This document shows, piece after piece, positions 28,631-39,137 of a stretch of DNA of 64,000 nucleotides (position 1 is the stretch's first letter; every line of letters starts with the position of its first letter). Both the position numbers and the translations under genes were made by a program. This stretch comes from Whitmania pigra (taxonomy: Eukaryota > Annelida > Clitellata > Hirudinida > Haemopidae): positions 90,185-154,184 of the forward strand of contig JAJTWR010000074.1 of assembly GCA_021613335.1 (NCBI GenBank), in the 5' to 3' direction. The notes below the pieces were generated by a model. The model saw only the letters and a program-made list of their open reading frames with translations. It ran no database searches and was not told the origin of the DNA.

Positions 28631-30124
28631 ATGAGGGAAAAACGACGCCTGTTCTGGCGCACGGTCCCTGGGCGCGCAATTCTTGCTGCGATCTTTTGGC
28701 GGCCTTTTCCGTCTCGCCAGCTGGTTCTGCGTGAAGGCGACCGGCTGCGGTCGTTCACCTTGTCGCCGCGCTTGCAATTGCTGGCTGTCGCCGCTGGGCT
28801 TGGGGTGGCGATCTGGGCGGTAACGGCAACCTTTGCCCTGATCAATGACAATCTGCGTTTGCGTGCGGCTCTCCTTGAAGCCGAGCGCCACCGGCTCGCC
28901 TACCATGAACTGATGGATGAGGTCTCGGGACAGCATCATAAAGTCCGGGCGGCGACGGGCGATCTGGAATATTACCGCGGTTATCTGGTTGCTCTGCTGG
29001 ATCAGATCCATGGCTATCAGGAAACTCTGTTCAAGGCGATCAACCGCAATTTTCCTGGAAAAGAAGAAGATGAGCGCTCCAGACTTTCTGGAGCCGATCT
29101 CGCCTTGCGCGGGCAGCTGGACGAGATGGCGCGCAATCTGGCCGGGCTGAACGAGCGAAGCGACATGCTGCAGCTCGATCTAGCGGCGATGCGCTCGCAG
29201 CTTGCCGATAGCGACGATCAACGCTTGCGTTTCGCCACCGCGCGCGCCGCTCAGGAACGCCGGATCGATCGGCTGGAAAAGGACCTGACCGCAGCTCGCG
29301 CGCGTAGCGCCGAACTCGACCGGACCATCGCCGCCCGGCAATTGGCGATCGACCAGCTGCATGCCGCCCGCCATCAGGCATTGAAAGAACGCGATGCCGC
29401 CAATGAGCGCATGGCCTTGGCGGTGCGCCGCCTGGAGACGCGTGAGAGCGAGCATCGAGACGCGCTCGCCCAGCTCAATCAACGGACCCAAACCTCGATC
29501 CTGCTGGTCGAGAATATCATTGCTTCGACCGGTCTCAATCTCGCTAAAATGCCGGTTTCGCCTTTATCGGTCGGTCCACGCCAGCCGCGCGGCGGCCCCT
29601 TCGTGCCTTGGCGAGGCGAAATCGAACGCCCGGCATCGCCCGATCGCGATACGTTGACGCCGCTCAATCGCAATTTGCTCCGGTTGGAGCAGTTGCGCTT
29701 GCTGCTGAAAGCATTGCCCGTATCGACGCCGTTGGTCGATCTCCAGATGATGAGCCCGTTTGGCTATCGCCGCGATCCGTTCAACGGCCGTCCTGCCATG
29801 CATGAAGGAATCGATTTGAGCGCGCCGACCGGAACGTCAGTTTTCGCCGCGGCCAGCGGCCGGGTAGCCTTTGCCGGGTGGAAAAACGCCTATGGTCAGT
29901 TGGTTGAGATCGAGCATGGGTTCGGTTTGCGCACCCGCTATGCACATTTGTCTCGAATTGATGTCAAAGAAAGCGATATGGTAACCCAAGGGCAGGTTGT
30001 CGGTGGCGTTGGCACCACGGGCCGATCGACAGGGTCGCATTTGCATTATGAGATTTTGCTTGAAGGCAAACCGTACAATCCCGCCACATTTCTCAAGGTA
30101 AAGGGCTATGTTCTCAAGGAATAA
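28631..30124 (+). CDS. M23 family metallopeptidase (LytM-type), membrane-anchored
   Basis: 497 residues. A transmembrane anchor around residues 52-75 (LLAVAAGLGVAIWAVTATFA) is followed by a long Glu/Arg/Leu-rich coiled coil to about residue 290 and a C-terminal LytM domain. Zinc ligands: His and Asp in MHEGIDLSAP and the second His in GSHLHYEI; RYAHLSRID gives the other conserved His. It should cleave peptidoglycan cross-bridges in the periplasm. Its 3' end overlaps the bactofilin gene by 17 bases, a pairing seen in curved or stalked alphaproteobacteria. Confidence 0.9.
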   Translation: MREKRRLFWRTVPGRAILAAIFWRPFPSRQLVLREGDRLRSFTLSPRLQLLAVAAGLGVAIWAVTATFALINDNLRLRAALLEAERHRLAYHELMDEVSGQHHKVRAATGDLEYYRGYLVALLDQIHGYQETLFKAINRNFPGKEEDERSRLSGADLALRGQLDEMARNLAGLNERSDMLQLDLAAMRSQLADSDDQRLRFATARAAQERRIDRLEKDLTAARARSAELDRTIAARQLAIDQLHAARHQALKERDAANERMALAVRRLETRESEHRDALAQLNQRTQTSILLVENIIASTGLNLAKMPVSPLSVGPRQPRGGPFVPWRGEIERPASPDRDTLTPLNRNLLRLEQLRLLLKALPVSTPLVDLQMMSPFGYRRDPFNGRPAMHEGIDLSAPTGTSVFAAASGRVAFAGWKNAYGQLVEIEHGFGLRTRYAHLSRIDVKESDMVTQGQVVGGVGTTGRSTGSHLHYEILLEGKPYNPATFLKVKGYVLKE

Positions 30125-30578
30125 ACGGGCGCTCCAACCTCCTGAGGCTCTGCCAAGCCGCACGATCGGAGCGGTCCCATCGATCGTCAGCGCCGATATG
30201 ACCGTGGTTGGCGATCTTGCCAGCGTGGGCGAGGTCCATATCGATGGCACGGTGCAAGGGGATGTAACGGTAAAATCGTTGGTATTGGGGGAGGGGGCTA
30301 AAGTTCAGGGCACGATCACCGCCGAGCGGGTGCGGGTGTGCGGTTTTGTCACCGGCAGTATCAAGGCGCAGGAAGTCGTCTTGGTGCGGACCGCCAGGGT
30401 ACAGGGAAATATTTTGCATCGCCAGATGACCATCGAGGCGGGAGCGTGGTTGGAGGGGATGTGCAGCCGGTTCGAAAATGTCGAGAATAGCGAAGCGGTG
30501 GAGGGTGAGATCATGGAGACTGATTATGAGAATATCCCTTCCGATTCCGCGCAGCTTTTTCAGATCAAGGACGATTGA
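30108..30578 (+). CDS. bactofilin family polymer-forming protein
   Basis: 156 residues with the bactofilin beta-helix core: SADMTVVGDLASVGEVHIDG, TVQGDVTVKSLVLGEGAKVQ, GTITAERVRVCGFVTGSIKA. Bactofilins polymerise without nucleotide and can place peptidoglycan hydrolases. Overlap with the M23 peptidase gene suggests the two act together on cell shape. The N-terminal 25 residues and acidic C-terminus are outside the core, as usual. Confidence 0.92.
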   Translation: MFSRNKRALQPPEALPSRTIGAVPSIVSADMTVVGDLASVGEVHIDGTVQGDVTVKSLVLGEGAKVQGTITAERVRVCGFVTGSIKAQEVVLVRTARVQGNILHRQMTIEAGAWLEGMCSRFENVENSEAVEGEIMETDYENIPSDSAQLFQIKDD

Positions 30579-30606
30579 TCCCGGGCTTTGCGCTTGCGAG
30601 ATCCGC

Positions 30607-31614
30607 TCATAGAGGCGGCAGTTCCAGGCAGGTTCGAAACAAGGCAGCGTCGATATTGCCGCCCGAGGCGACGGCAATGACCGTGCGGTTGGCCACCGGC
30701 GTCAGACCGCTGAGGGCGGCCGCCAGAGCAACCGCCCCTCCTGGTTCGACCACCAGCTTGAAATCGCGCCAGGCGGTGTGGATTGCCCGTTTGACAGTGT
30801 CGTCATCGACCGCAACCCCCTGGACGCCGTAGGTCGCCAGAAGCGGCAAGGTCAGTTCGCCCGGCATGCTTGCCATCAAGGCATCGCAGATTGAACCGGA
30901 GTTGCGCTCATTGCTTTGCCGACGGCCCGAGCGCAGCGAGCGGGCGGTATCGTCGAAGCCAACCGGTTCGGCTGCCCAGATTTGGCTGTTTGGAAAGGGG
31001 CCGGCAAGCGCCAGGGCGATGCCGGCAGCCAAGCCGCCGCCGCTGCAATTGACCAGCACATCGTTCGGGGTAAGGTTGCGTTCGCGACAATCGAGCGCGA
31101 TTTCCAAACCAACCGTTCCTTGACCGGCGATGATACCGCCATCATCGTAGGGCTTGACCAAGGTGGCGCCGCGATCGCGCGCCAGATCGGCGCCGATGGT
31201 TTCGCGATCGTCGCTAATCCGGTTGAACAGCACGATGTCGGCGCCATAATCGCGGGTATTGGCGATCTTCGTTGCCGGCGCGTCGTCTGGCATGAGAATC
31301 GTTGCCGGCATCCCCAGCAACCGCGCTGCCGCCGCCACGCCCTGGGCATGGTTGCCCGAGGAAAAGGCCACGACGCCGGCTTGCCGTTTTGCCAGCGGAA
31401 TCAGCAATAACCGGTTGAGCGCGCCGCGGAATTTGAACGAGCCTGTTTGCTGGAGCGATTCGGCCTTGAGCAGAAGCCGCCCGCCCAGGCGATCGTTGAG
31501 CCGCATCGATTCCAGCAAGGGGGTGGCGCGCGCGAAAGGGGCAAGGCGTATGGCGGCGGCTTCGAGATCGGCCAGCGTCGGCGGGCAGAGTGCACAGTTG
31601 GCATCGGTTAGCAT
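30607..31614 (-). CDS. PLP-dependent threonine dehydratase/serine racemase-like enzyme
   Basis: Fold-type II PLP enzyme of about 335 residues. The PLP Lys lies in GSFKFRGALN, SSGNHAQGVAAAA binds the substrate carboxylate and CSGGGLAAGI holds the PLP phosphate. The C-terminal ACT regulatory domain of biosynthetic IlvA is absent, so it is a catabolic-type deaminase or racemase. ATG 31614 is chosen; TTG 31632 overlaps the stop of the upstream transglycosylase gene and would couple the two. Confidence 0.87.
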   Translation of the reverse strand: MLTDANCALCPPTLADLEAAAIRLAPFARATPLLESMRLNDRLGGRLLLKAESLQQTGSFKFRGALNRLLLIPLAKRQAGVVAFSSGNHAQGVAAAARLLGMPATILMPDDAPATKIANTRDYGADIVLFNRISDDRETIGADLARDRGATLVKPYDDGGIIAGQGTVGLEIALDCRERNLTPNDVLVNCSGGGLAAGIALALAGPFPNSQIWAAEPVGFDDTARSLRSGRRQSNERNSGSICDALMASMPGELTLPLLATYGVQGVAVDDDTVKRAIHTAWRDFKLVVEPGGAVALAAALSGLTPVANRTVIAVASGGNIDAALFRTCLELPPL

Positions 31615-31628
31615 ATTGCAAGCTTCGC

Positions 31629-33662
31629 TCAATTATTGACGTTGACGGTTGCATTGGCCTCGCAGCGCAGAACGCACCAGTTTGCCGCCAGAGTCCCTGA
31701 ACGGTTTGGCGCCGGGCGGTTGAGGGTTTGGCGATAGACCAGCATGCCTTCCAGCACCCGCTGAACGTAATTGCGGGTTTCGGCAAAGGGAATGCGCTCG
31801 ATCCAATCGAGCATATCGACCTCTGCCAGACGCGGATCGCCATATTGGCGTAACCACTGCTGCACCCGGCCTGGGCCAGCATTGTAGCTGGCAAGGGCAA
31901 GGGCGTAAGAACCGCCAAACCGATCGATCATTTGACCGAGATAGGCTTGCCCAAGAGTGAGATTATAGCGCGGATCGCCGGTCAGCCTGGCTTCGGCATA
32001 GGGCTGGCCTAGTTTGGCGGCAATTTGTCTGGCGGTCGTTGGCATGAGCTGCATCAGTCCGCGAGCTCCGGTCCGGCTGACGGCAATGGCCGAAAAATTG
32101 CTTTCCTGGCGGATTACCGCATGAACCAAGGCCGATTCCACTCCGCTTTCGCTGTTAAAAGGCAGATGCGGATAGCCGCTTTGCACCAGGATGACGTCTT
32201 TTTGCACGCGGCGGGCGACTGCGACCCCTAGGTCGGTTCGGTTGATCGAGCGCGCCAGTTCGGCAACCATGGCAGCTGTTTCGCCACTGCCCGCAAGATC
32301 GGCCAGGCGTAGAATGAAGGCGTCGGTTCGTTCGGCGGCGCCGATCTGAGCGAGTCTCCGCACCACTTTGACCGTGTCGCGTTGTTCGAACTTTTCCCGT
32401 GCGGCTTTACCTGGCGCCGGTTCGAGCGGCAGGGCGACAAGGCTGGTGCCAAGCTTGCCGGCGGCGAGTTGCCCATAGAAGGCGGTGCCAAAATTGGCGG
32501 CTTTCTTGTACCATTCCTGAGCGTCATCGAGCTTGTTGAGCATATCGGCGCTTACCCCCGCCCAATAGGCCCCACGCGCGCGCGAGATGGGCATTTGGCT
32601 GTCCTCGAACAGCGCTTGGAAATGCGGCAGGGCCGTTTTGGCATCGTGCAGCAGGCGCAAGGCAATATGGCCGGCTAAAAATTCGGCTTCCGCCAGATCG
32701 CTGCCGCCGGTCAGGCGATGGTCGCGCGCCAAGCGATAGGCGGTTGCCGGATCGCCTTCGGCGACGGCTCGGCGGATTTGGATTTCGCGTTCGTTCCACC
32801 ACAGATCCGGGCGGACAAGATCGGCTGGCGCTTTCAGCAGCAAAGCGCGCGCCTCATCATGACGATCCTGACGCCGGGCCAGGCGGATACGTTCATACAG
32901 GATGCCGGCGCTGTTGGCTTGTGCGCTCGACAAGGCGGCTACCAAAGCCATGGCGCCGGCGCCGCCCGCGCGCAAAGCCAACCGGGCTTCGGCGGTTTGG
33001 CGCGCCTCTTTGTCAACGCGGGCGAGCTGACGTAAGGCGGCATCATCCTGGTTGCGCCAGATTTGCCGATCCAGCCGCGCCTCATGGTCGCGCGGGCGGA
33101 TCAGCAAGCCAAAGCGCTGCAAAAATTCCTTTTCATCGGCGATGGCGAAATTATCCTCGATCCAGACCCGGCGGATCAAGGCATCGGCTTCGCTTGAACG
33201 GCCTTGGGCGGCCTCGACTTCGGCTAGACGCAGCCGGCCATCGCGAGAAACAGGCGGATAGGCATGAAACCACTCCAACACCTTGTCATTGGACAGTTCG
33301 CCTGAAAGCTGCTCGTCGATTCGCCGGCGAAGGGCGATCAATCCCGGCCAATCAGGGTGCTGGCGGACAAAATTCATCAAATCGTCGGCGCTGCCGGTTC
33401 GCTGGTCCTTCTGGATCGCGAGCCAATAGGCGACATTCTCCATCAGCTTGTCGCGACCGGCTGTGGGGATGTCGCTGCCGTCGGATTTGCCGCGCTCGAT
33501 CCGGTCGAACAGCTCGGCATAGCTGCGCGGCGCTTTCGCGGGCGCTGTTGTTTTTTTGTCGGCGGCAAAAGCAAGCGACGCCGTCAGCAGCAGCAAGGCG
33601 CTGAGCATGCCCGTTCGCATTCTGGCAATTGAAGGTTTGACGGACGAAAGATCGCGTAACAT
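31629..33662 (-). CDS. slt: soluble lytic murein transglycosylase
   Basis: About 677 residues from ATG 33662; MRTGMLSALLLLTASLAFAA at ATG 33620 looks like a signal peptide, so that ATG may be the true start. The middle is an alpha-solenoid (U and L domains). The C-terminal SLT domain has the catalytic Glu in VIRQESNFSAIAVS, then GARGLMQLMPTTA, NLTLGQAYL and ALASYNAGPGRV. It cleaves the glycan strand of peptidoglycan in the periplasm. No frameshift in over 2 kb. Confidence 0.92.
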   Translation of the reverse strand: MLRDLSSVKPSIARMRTGMLSALLLLTASLAFAADKKTTAPAKAPRSYAELFDRIERGKSDGSDIPTAGRDKLMENVAYWLAIQKDQRTGSADDLMNFVRQHPDWPGLIALRRRIDEQLSGELSNDKVLEWFHAYPPVSRDGRLRLAEVEAAQGRSSEADALIRRVWIEDNFAIADEKEFLQRFGLLIRPRDHEARLDRQIWRNQDDAALRQLARVDKEARQTAEARLALRAGGAGAMALVAALSSAQANSAGILYERIRLARRQDRHDEARALLLKAPADLVRPDLWWNEREIQIRRAVAEGDPATAYRLARDHRLTGGSDLAEAEFLAGHIALRLLHDAKTALPHFQALFEDSQMPISRARGAYWAGVSADMLNKLDDAQEWYKKAANFGTAFYGQLAAGKLGTSLVALPLEPAPGKAAREKFEQRDTVKVVRRLAQIGAAERTDAFILRLADLAGSGETAAMVAELARSINRTDLGVAVARRVQKDVILVQSGYPHLPFNSESGVESALVHAVIRQESNFSAIAVSRTGARGLMQLMPTTARQIAAKLGQPYAEARLTGDPRYNLTLGQAYLGQMIDRFGGSYALALASYNAGPGRVQQWLRQYGDPRLAEVDMLDWIERIPFAETRNYVQRVLEGMLVYRQTLNRPAPNRSGTLAANWCVLRCEANATVNVNN

Positions 33663-33841
33663 CGGCTGGAGTGTATCGACGCCGAACCGTATCGCCAAGC
33701 ATTGTCCTTGCGAAAAGTAAACAGGATTTTTGTCTTGGCATCCCGATGCGATAGCGTAATCGCTTGTGCGACGGCTTATTCCGGCTATAAGCTTGCCGCA
33801 TTCGGGTTGCGTGGATGTTCGTTGGAGGAGTCGATAAGGCA

Positions 33842-34744
33842 ATGGGCACTGTCGGTCGGGATCTGTCGCGGTTCTGGGGATCGATGACGGCGCTGATCAC
33901 CCCGTTCAAAGCGGGGAAAATCGACGAAGCCGCCTTCCAGAAACTGTGCGACTGGCAGATCCTGGAAGGAACGCGGGCGCTGGTTCCGGTTGGCACCACT
34001 GGCGAATCGCCGACTTTGAGCCATGAGGAACATTGCCGCGTCATCGCCTTGTGCGTCGAAGTAGCCAGAGGGCGCGCCCTGGTCATCGCTGGGGCGGGGT
34101 CCAATTCCACCGCCGAAGCGATTGAATTCACCGGCTATGCCGCCAAGATCGGAGCCGATGCCGTGCTGTCGGTTACGCCCTATTATAACAAGCCCACCCA
34201 GGAGGGGTTGTATCGTCACTTCAAGGCGGTGCATGACAGCGCCGATATCCCGATCTTCATTTATAATATTCCGGGCCGGTCGGTTATCGATATGACGGTC
34301 GATACCATGAAACGGCTGGCCGATCTGCCGCGCATCGTCGGGGTCAAGGATGCGACGGCCGACCTGGTGCGACCGCTGCGAACCCGCATGGCAATCGGGG
34401 CTGGGTTCATTCAGCTTTCCGGCGAGGATGCCACCGCTTTACCGTTTTTGGCGCAAGGCGGGGTCGGGTGCATTTCGGTTACGGCGAACCTTGCTCCGGG
34501 CTTGCTAGCGCGGATGCACAGCGCCTGGCGGGCGGGCAATATCGCCGCCGCGCAGGCGATCAATGATCGCTTGATCGCGCTGCATGAGGCGTTGTTTTGC
34601 GAGACCAGCCCGGCGCCGGTAAAATATGCCGCATCCTTGCTTGGCCTGGCGGACGACGAGGTGCGCTTGCCATTGGTTCCGGCAAGCGAGGGAGCCAGGG
34701 CGCGGGTACAAGCGGCGATGAAAAAGTCTGGCTTGCTAGGATAA
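33842..34744 (+). CDS. dapA: 4-hydroxy-tetrahydrodipicolinate synthase
   Basis: 300 residues. Condenses pyruvate with aspartate semialdehyde in lysine/diaminopimelate synthesis. The Schiff-base Lys is in [12 protein letters not shown], the proton-relay Tyr in FIYNIPGRS, and [17 protein letters not shown] is the family signature. The ATG at 33842 lies 11 bases after GGAGGAG; an upstream in-frame ATG (33815) precedes the Shine-Dalgarno. The next gene, smpB, follows after 6 bases. Confidence 0.94.
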   Translation: MGTVGRDLSRFWGSMTALITPFKAGKIDEAAFQKLCDWQILEGTRALVPVGTTGESPTLSHEEHCRVIALCVEVARGRALVIAGAGSNSTAEAIEFTGYAAKIGADAVLSVTPYYNKPTQEGLYRHFKAVHDSADIPIFIYNIPGRSVIDMTVDTMKRLADLPRIVGVKDATADLVRPLRTRMAIGAGFIQLSGEDATALPFLAQGGVGCISVTANLAPGLLARMHSAWRAGNIAAAQAINDRLIALHEALFCETSPAPVKYAASLLGLADDEVRLPLVPASEGARARVQAAMKKSGLLG

Positions 34745-34750
34745 GAGAAG

Positions 34751-35212
34751 ATGGCGCGCGCTACTGACAAGTATATCGCATTGAACCGGCGTGCGCGTTA
34801 CGATTATTTTATCGAGAATACTCTGGAGGCCGGCCTGGTCCTCCAGGGGCCCGAGGTGAAGTCTTTACGCCAGGGCGGCGTGAGCATCGCTGAGAGTCAT
34901 GCCGGTGAAATGCAAGGCGAGTTGTGGCTGTTCAACGCCCATATCCAGGCTTACAAGGCCAGCCGGGAAAAGCAGGAAGAAAGGCGGCCGCGCAAGCTGT
35001 TGTTGTCTTGCCGCGAGCGCAGTCGGCTGTTCGGCTCGATCAAGCGCGATGGCGTCACGTTGGTTCCGTTATCGCTTTATTTCAACGATCGCGGCTTTGC
35101 CAAGGTTGAGCTGGGCATCGCCAAAGGCAAGCGCAAGGTCGATAAGCGTGAGGCGACCAAGCAGCGCGATTGGCAGCGCCAGAAGGCGCGCGTCATGCGG
35201 CGCGAGGATTAG
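34751..35212 (+). CDS. smpB: SsrA-binding protein
   Basis: 153 residues. Binds tmRNA and brings it to stalled ribosomes. Motifs RRARYDYFIENTLEAGLVLQ, GPEVKSLRQG and the basic C-terminal tail KRDWQRQKARVMR-like (QRDWQRQKARVMR) are typical. Probably co-transcribed with dapA, an arrangement common in alphaproteobacteria. The ssrA gene is not in the window. Confidence 0.95.
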   Translation: MARATDKYIALNRRARYDYFIENTLEAGLVLQGPEVKSLRQGGVSIAESHAGEMQGELWLFNAHIQAYKASREKQEERRPRKLLLSCRERSRLFGSIKRDGVTLVPLSLYFNDRGFAKVELGIAKGKRKVDKREATKQRDWQRQKARVMRRED

Positions 35213-35482
35213 GGAGGCGCCGGTCAAGGCGGCGTCATTCCGCCGGGATTCCGATTGACGATCCCAACATTGTATTGCTCGCGGCTTGAGATTGACGTTT
35301 GAATCCCAGAGTTGGCTCGGTTGGTTTGAACAGTTTCGGGGCGGTTCTGATTGTTTATCGCGGGCTTCGTTTGGAGCGCCGTGCGATGCAAGTTTTGATC
35401 CGTAGATGTGCAGTGATTCTCCCAACTCTGAAACTGCCAGCCATTATTGCTCAAGGCCGGACAGTTTCGTCCCTATTGTAAG
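35213..35482. other. intergenic stretch between smpB and recQ
   Basis: No gene seen. CAGAGTTGG (35307-35315) and CCAACTCTG (35422-35430) form a 9-bp inverted repeat 106 bases apart; the words ACAGTTTCG and GAAACTG recur near each arm. This might be a remnant of a small mobile repeat. The two flanking genes converge here. Confidence 0.4.
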
Positions 35483-37161
35483 TCACGCAGGACGCGAGCG
35501 CGGCAATTTTTTCACGCGATCGCGTCGCAGCAACAGGGGCTGCTCGCCGCGTAACAGCGGTCGGGACGCCTGGGTCAGGTGTAAGCCGCCATATCCCTCG
35601 ACATCGACCCCCACCAGGCCAAGAGCCAGCAGCTGGCGTAAAATCGAGCGCCATGCGGTTTTGTCCAATGCCGATCCCACCCCGAAGGTCGGGATGCGGT
35701 TGTGAGCGTAGCGGGTGATTTTGTCCGTCACCGTACCGCGCAGCACATCGACGATGTGATCGACGCCGAAACGTTGACCCGTGCGATAAATCGCCGATAG
35801 CGCCATTCGGGCGGCTTGCGTGGCATCCCAAACTTCGACTGGATCGCGGCAAACATCGCAGTTGCCGCATGTCGTCTGACGTTCTTCGCCGAAATTGCGC
35901 AGCAGCACCTGCCGGCGGCATTGCGCGGTTTCGCAATAGGCCAGCATGGCATCGAGCTTCATGCGTTCCACCCGCTTAACCGCTTGCGGCGCTTCTCCTT
36001 GTTCGAGCATCTGGCGCAAAAGGACGACATCCGCCAGACCATAGGCCATCCAAGCGGTTGCCGGCAGACCGTCGCGCCCGGCGCGCCCGGTTTCCTGATA
36101 GTAAGCTTCCATACTGCGCGGCAAATCCAGATGAGCGACAAAACGGACATCGGGTTTGTCGATCCCCATGCCAAAAGCAACCGTCGCTATCATGACCAGC
36201 CCGTCTTCGCGCAAAAAGCGCTTTTGATGACGCTCGCGCACCGCTCCTTCCAACCCGGCATGATACGCCAAAGCCGACACGCCGCGGCGAACCAGCCATC
36301 GGCGATCTGATCGACCTTCTTGCGGGTCATGCAATAAACGATGCCGGCATCGCGCGGATGTTCGCGTTGGATCAGGCGCAATAACTGCGTGCGCGGCTCA
36401 TTTTTGCCCTCGACGCGATAGGTAATATTCGGTCGGTCGAAGCTGGCGATGAAGTCCGCCGCCTGCTCTAGTTCCAAGCCTTTGCGGATATCCAGCCGGG
36501 TTGGCGGATCGGCGGACGCGGTCAGCGCAAGACGCGGAACGCCTGGATAACGCCGGCCCAATATCGACAGCTGGCGATATTCCGGGCGAAAATCATGACC
36601 CCATTGCGAAACGCAATGCGCCTCGTCGATGGCAAACAAAGCAATGCGCAATCGGTCGAGCCGGTCTAAAAAACCGTCCTGCATCAGCCTTTCAGGCGAA
36701 ACGTAAAGCAGATCCAGCCGTTCATCGGACAAGTCGCGCCAGATCCGCCGCCACTCGTCCGGGGCCAGTCCCGAATGTATGCCCGCAACCCGCACGCCAA
36801 CGTCGCGCAAGCTTGCCACCTGATCTTGCATCAACGCGATCAGCGGCGAGATCACCACCCCGACCCCAGGGCGGCACAACGCGGGAATCTGGTAACAGAG
36901 CGACTTGCCAGCGCCAGTTGGCATCAGCGCCAAAGCGTCCTGGCCCCGCAAAATATGGTCGATCACCGCCCGTTGCTGACCGCGAAAGGCCGGATAGCCA
37001 AAAACAGTGCGCAAAACCATCAAGGGATCAGCACCGTCCCGGCTGACATTCGCCACTAGCAGGCTGCCGAACGATGGTTTTCTTTTGCGCAAGACATTGT
37101 CATGGATTTGATTTTTAGCCGTTTTGGCTGTTTTCGGTAGCGATATGGCTCGGAATTGCAT
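35483..37161 (-). pseudogene. recQ: ATP-dependent DNA helicase RecQ, one frameshift, no HRDC
   Basis: Helicase motifs in order: FGYPAFRGQQRAVIDHIL (motif 0), LMPTGAGKSLCYQ (I), FAIDEAHCVSQWGHDFR (II), LALTASADPPTR (III), then in the second frame [18 protein letters not shown] (V) and [12 protein letters not shown] (VI). The Cys cluster [12 protein letters not shown] and winged-helix RQC domain follow. The frame breaks near 36295, where a T is missing from GATTGGCTGG. The true start is probably GTG 37056 rather than 37161. The protein ends soon after RQC, so the HRDC domain is absent. RecQ aids recombination and fork repair. Confidence 0.87.
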
Positions 37162-37182
37162 AGTTTTTCCTGCATTTTCCGC

Positions 37183-37750
37183 CTACTTCCCTGCATCGAG
37201 ACATATTTCTGGCGTTGTGGCGAGTAATTTGGCTAGCCAAACGATGTTGTAGGCGGCGAGCGCAAGGGTGAAGACGGTCCTGACCTTTTCGAGCCCGCGA
37301 ACCTTCAATCGATAAAGCTCGCCGACCGTCTTGCTCCAGCCGAAGATTTCCTCGATCCACTTCCCGCTCCGCCGTCCCCGTCGCATGCGTCTCATTCGAG
37401 AGAGCCTCCTTACGAAAGTTCCGCATCGCGCCATCCACCGAGGAATGCTCCGCGCTCAAAAACCGCTTGCCCCGCCGGTCCGACAGAAGCGCGACCAAAA
37501 ACCCTTGCGCAATCTCTTCCATCGTAGAGAAGCCGCAACAGCCATTCGGGGGAAATCGACGCACGCCCCGCCTTCTTGTAAAGCTCGAAAAGCTGAGCGT
37601 CCAGCGCAACAAGCGCTAGGTTTACAAAATCGCGCATTGCCCGAAGCGGATGTTTGCCTGGAATCCGCTCATCAATGTCGCGCATCGCTTCAATCCAAGG
37701 CAATTCAGGATAGCCAAATCGAAGCAGAACTCAAACCCAAAAATGCTTTT
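37183..37750 (-). pseudogene. IS5-family transposase remnant
   Basis: The C-terminal part GKWIEEIFGWSKTVGELYRL with VFTLALAAYNIVWLAKLLA (YREK-type region) is in one frame. The N-terminal part DIDERIPGKHPLRAMRDFVN and RASISPEWLLRLL is in others. The middle, with most of the catalytic core, is deleted or scrambled. The 5' end is cut by IS256-A copy 2, and its terminal repeat probably reappears at 39117-39133. Confidence 0.72.
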
Positions 37751-39114
37751 GGTCGTGTCCCCATCCGTGGTGTAGGTGATCAGTTGTCACTAGCGATCTC
37801 CGGGTAGGGTCGGGTTGCGAGACGCGCACCTAACCAGAGGATCACCGATGACCAACGAGATGATGAGCCTTCGCACGCTGGTGGAGAAGACCCCCGACGC
37901 GGATATCCTACGCGAGATGATCGGCTTTGCGGCCAAGCGCCTGATGGAGATGGAGGTCGGCAGCCTGACGGGCGCCGGCTACGGCGAGAAGAGCCCCGAC
38001 CGGCTGGCGCAGCGCAATGGCTACCGGGACCGGGCCTGGGAGACACGCGCCGGAACCGTCGAGCTGCGCATCCCCAAGCTGCGCCAGGGAAGTTACTTCC
38101 CTGGCTTCCTGGAGCCGCGGCGGCTGGCCGAGAAGGCCCTGACAGCCGTGATCCAGGAAGCCTACGTCCAGGGTATCTCGACGCGCTCGGTCGATGATCT
38201 CGTCAAGGCGCTGGGCATGAGCGGCATCTCGAAGAGCCAGGTCAGCCGGCTGTGCGAAGAGATCGACGGCAAGGTGAAGGCCTTCCTCGAGCGGCCGATT
38301 GAGGGCGACTGGCCCTATCTGTGGGTCGATGCGACTTACGTGAAGGTGCGCCAAGCCGGGCGCATCGTCTCGGTGGCCGTCATCGTGGCGGTCGGGGTGA
38401 ACACCGACGGCCGGCGCGAGGTGCTGGGCATGGATATCGGTCCATCGGAAGCCGAGACGTTCTGGACAGCCTTCCTGCGCAAGCTGGCGCGACGCGGCCT
38501 GCGCGGCGTGAAGCTTGTCGTCTCGGATGCCCACGAGGGCCTCAAGGCCGCTGTGTCGAAGGTTTTGACCGCCACCTGGCAGCGCTGCCGGGTGCACTTC
38601 ATGCGCAACGCCCTTGCCCATGCGGGGCGCAGCGGCCGGCGCGTCGTCTCCGCCTTCATCGCCACGGCCTTCGCCCAAGATGACGCCGAGGCGGCGAGCG
38701 CCCAATGGAGGCGCGTCGCCGACCAGATCCGCCCCAAGGTCTCCAAGCTTGCCGCCTTGATGGACGAGGCGGAGCCCGATGTGCTGGCCTACATGAGCTT
38801 TCCGCCGCAGCACCGCACCAAGCTGCACTCGACAAACCCGCTGGAGCGTCTCAATGGCGAAATCAAGCGGCGCACCGAGGTCGTCGGGATCTTCCCCAAC
38901 GAGGCCGCTATCGTCCGCCTCGTCGGCGCGATCCTGCTCGAACAGAACGACGAGTGGGCCGTGCAACGCGCCCGCTATATGACGCTGGAAACCATCGCTC
39001 CTTTCGGCGATGATCCCACCGTCATCCTGCCCGTCGCGGCAGCCTGACCGGTTCGGCGCTGCCCCAGGACGCTGCCCAAGCTCGGCCACCTACACCACGG
39101 ATGGGGACAGGACC
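37751..39114 (+). mobile_element. IS256-family insertion sequence, type A, copy 2
   Basis: Complete 1364-bp element with GGTCGTGTCCCCATCCGTGG at the left and its counterpart at the right. The transposase reading is identical to copies 1 and 4. It entered the IS5 remnant near that element's end. The 8-bp flanks ATGCTTTT and GCGCTTTT share the last six bases, which may be an altered target duplication. Confidence 0.9.
37848..39047 (+). CDS. IS256-family transposase, copy 2
   Basis: Same 399-residue protein as copy 1, no differences seen, with the same AGAGGA ribosome-binding site before ATG. DDE residues in WVDATY, VSDAHEG and LERLNGE. Intact and presumably active. Confidence 0.92.
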   Translation: MTNEMMSLRTLVEKTPDADILREMIGFAAKRLMEMEVGSLTGAGYGEKSPDRLAQRNGYRDRAWETRAGTVELRIPKLRQGSYFPGFLEPRRLAEKALTAVIQEAYVQGISTRSVDDLVKALGMSGISKSQVSRLCEEIDGKVKAFLERPIEGDWPYLWVDATYVKVRQAGRIVSVAVIVAVGVNTDGRREVLGMDIGPSEAETFWTAFLRKLARRGLRGVKLVVSDAHEGLKAAVSKVLTATWQRCRVHFMRNALAHAGRSGRRVVSAFIATAFAQDDAEAASAQWRRVADQIRPKVSKLAALMDEAEPDVLAYMSFPPQHRTKLHSTNPLERLNGEIKRRTEVVGIFPNEAAIVRLVGAILLEQNDEWAVQRARYMTLETIAPFGDDPTVILPVAAA

Positions 39115-39116
39115 GC

Positions 39117-39133
39117 GCTTTTCCAGCAGCCTG
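39117..39133 (-). repeat. probable IS5 terminal inverted repeat stranded by IS256-A copy 2
   Basis: Read on the minus strand, CAGGCTGCTGGAAAAGC resembles IS5-group termini and lies where the end of the IS5 remnant at 37183-37750 should be once IS256-A copy 2 is removed. It borders the stop of the aldo/keto reductase by 4 bases. Confidence 0.45.
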
Positions 39134-39137
39134 TTAA

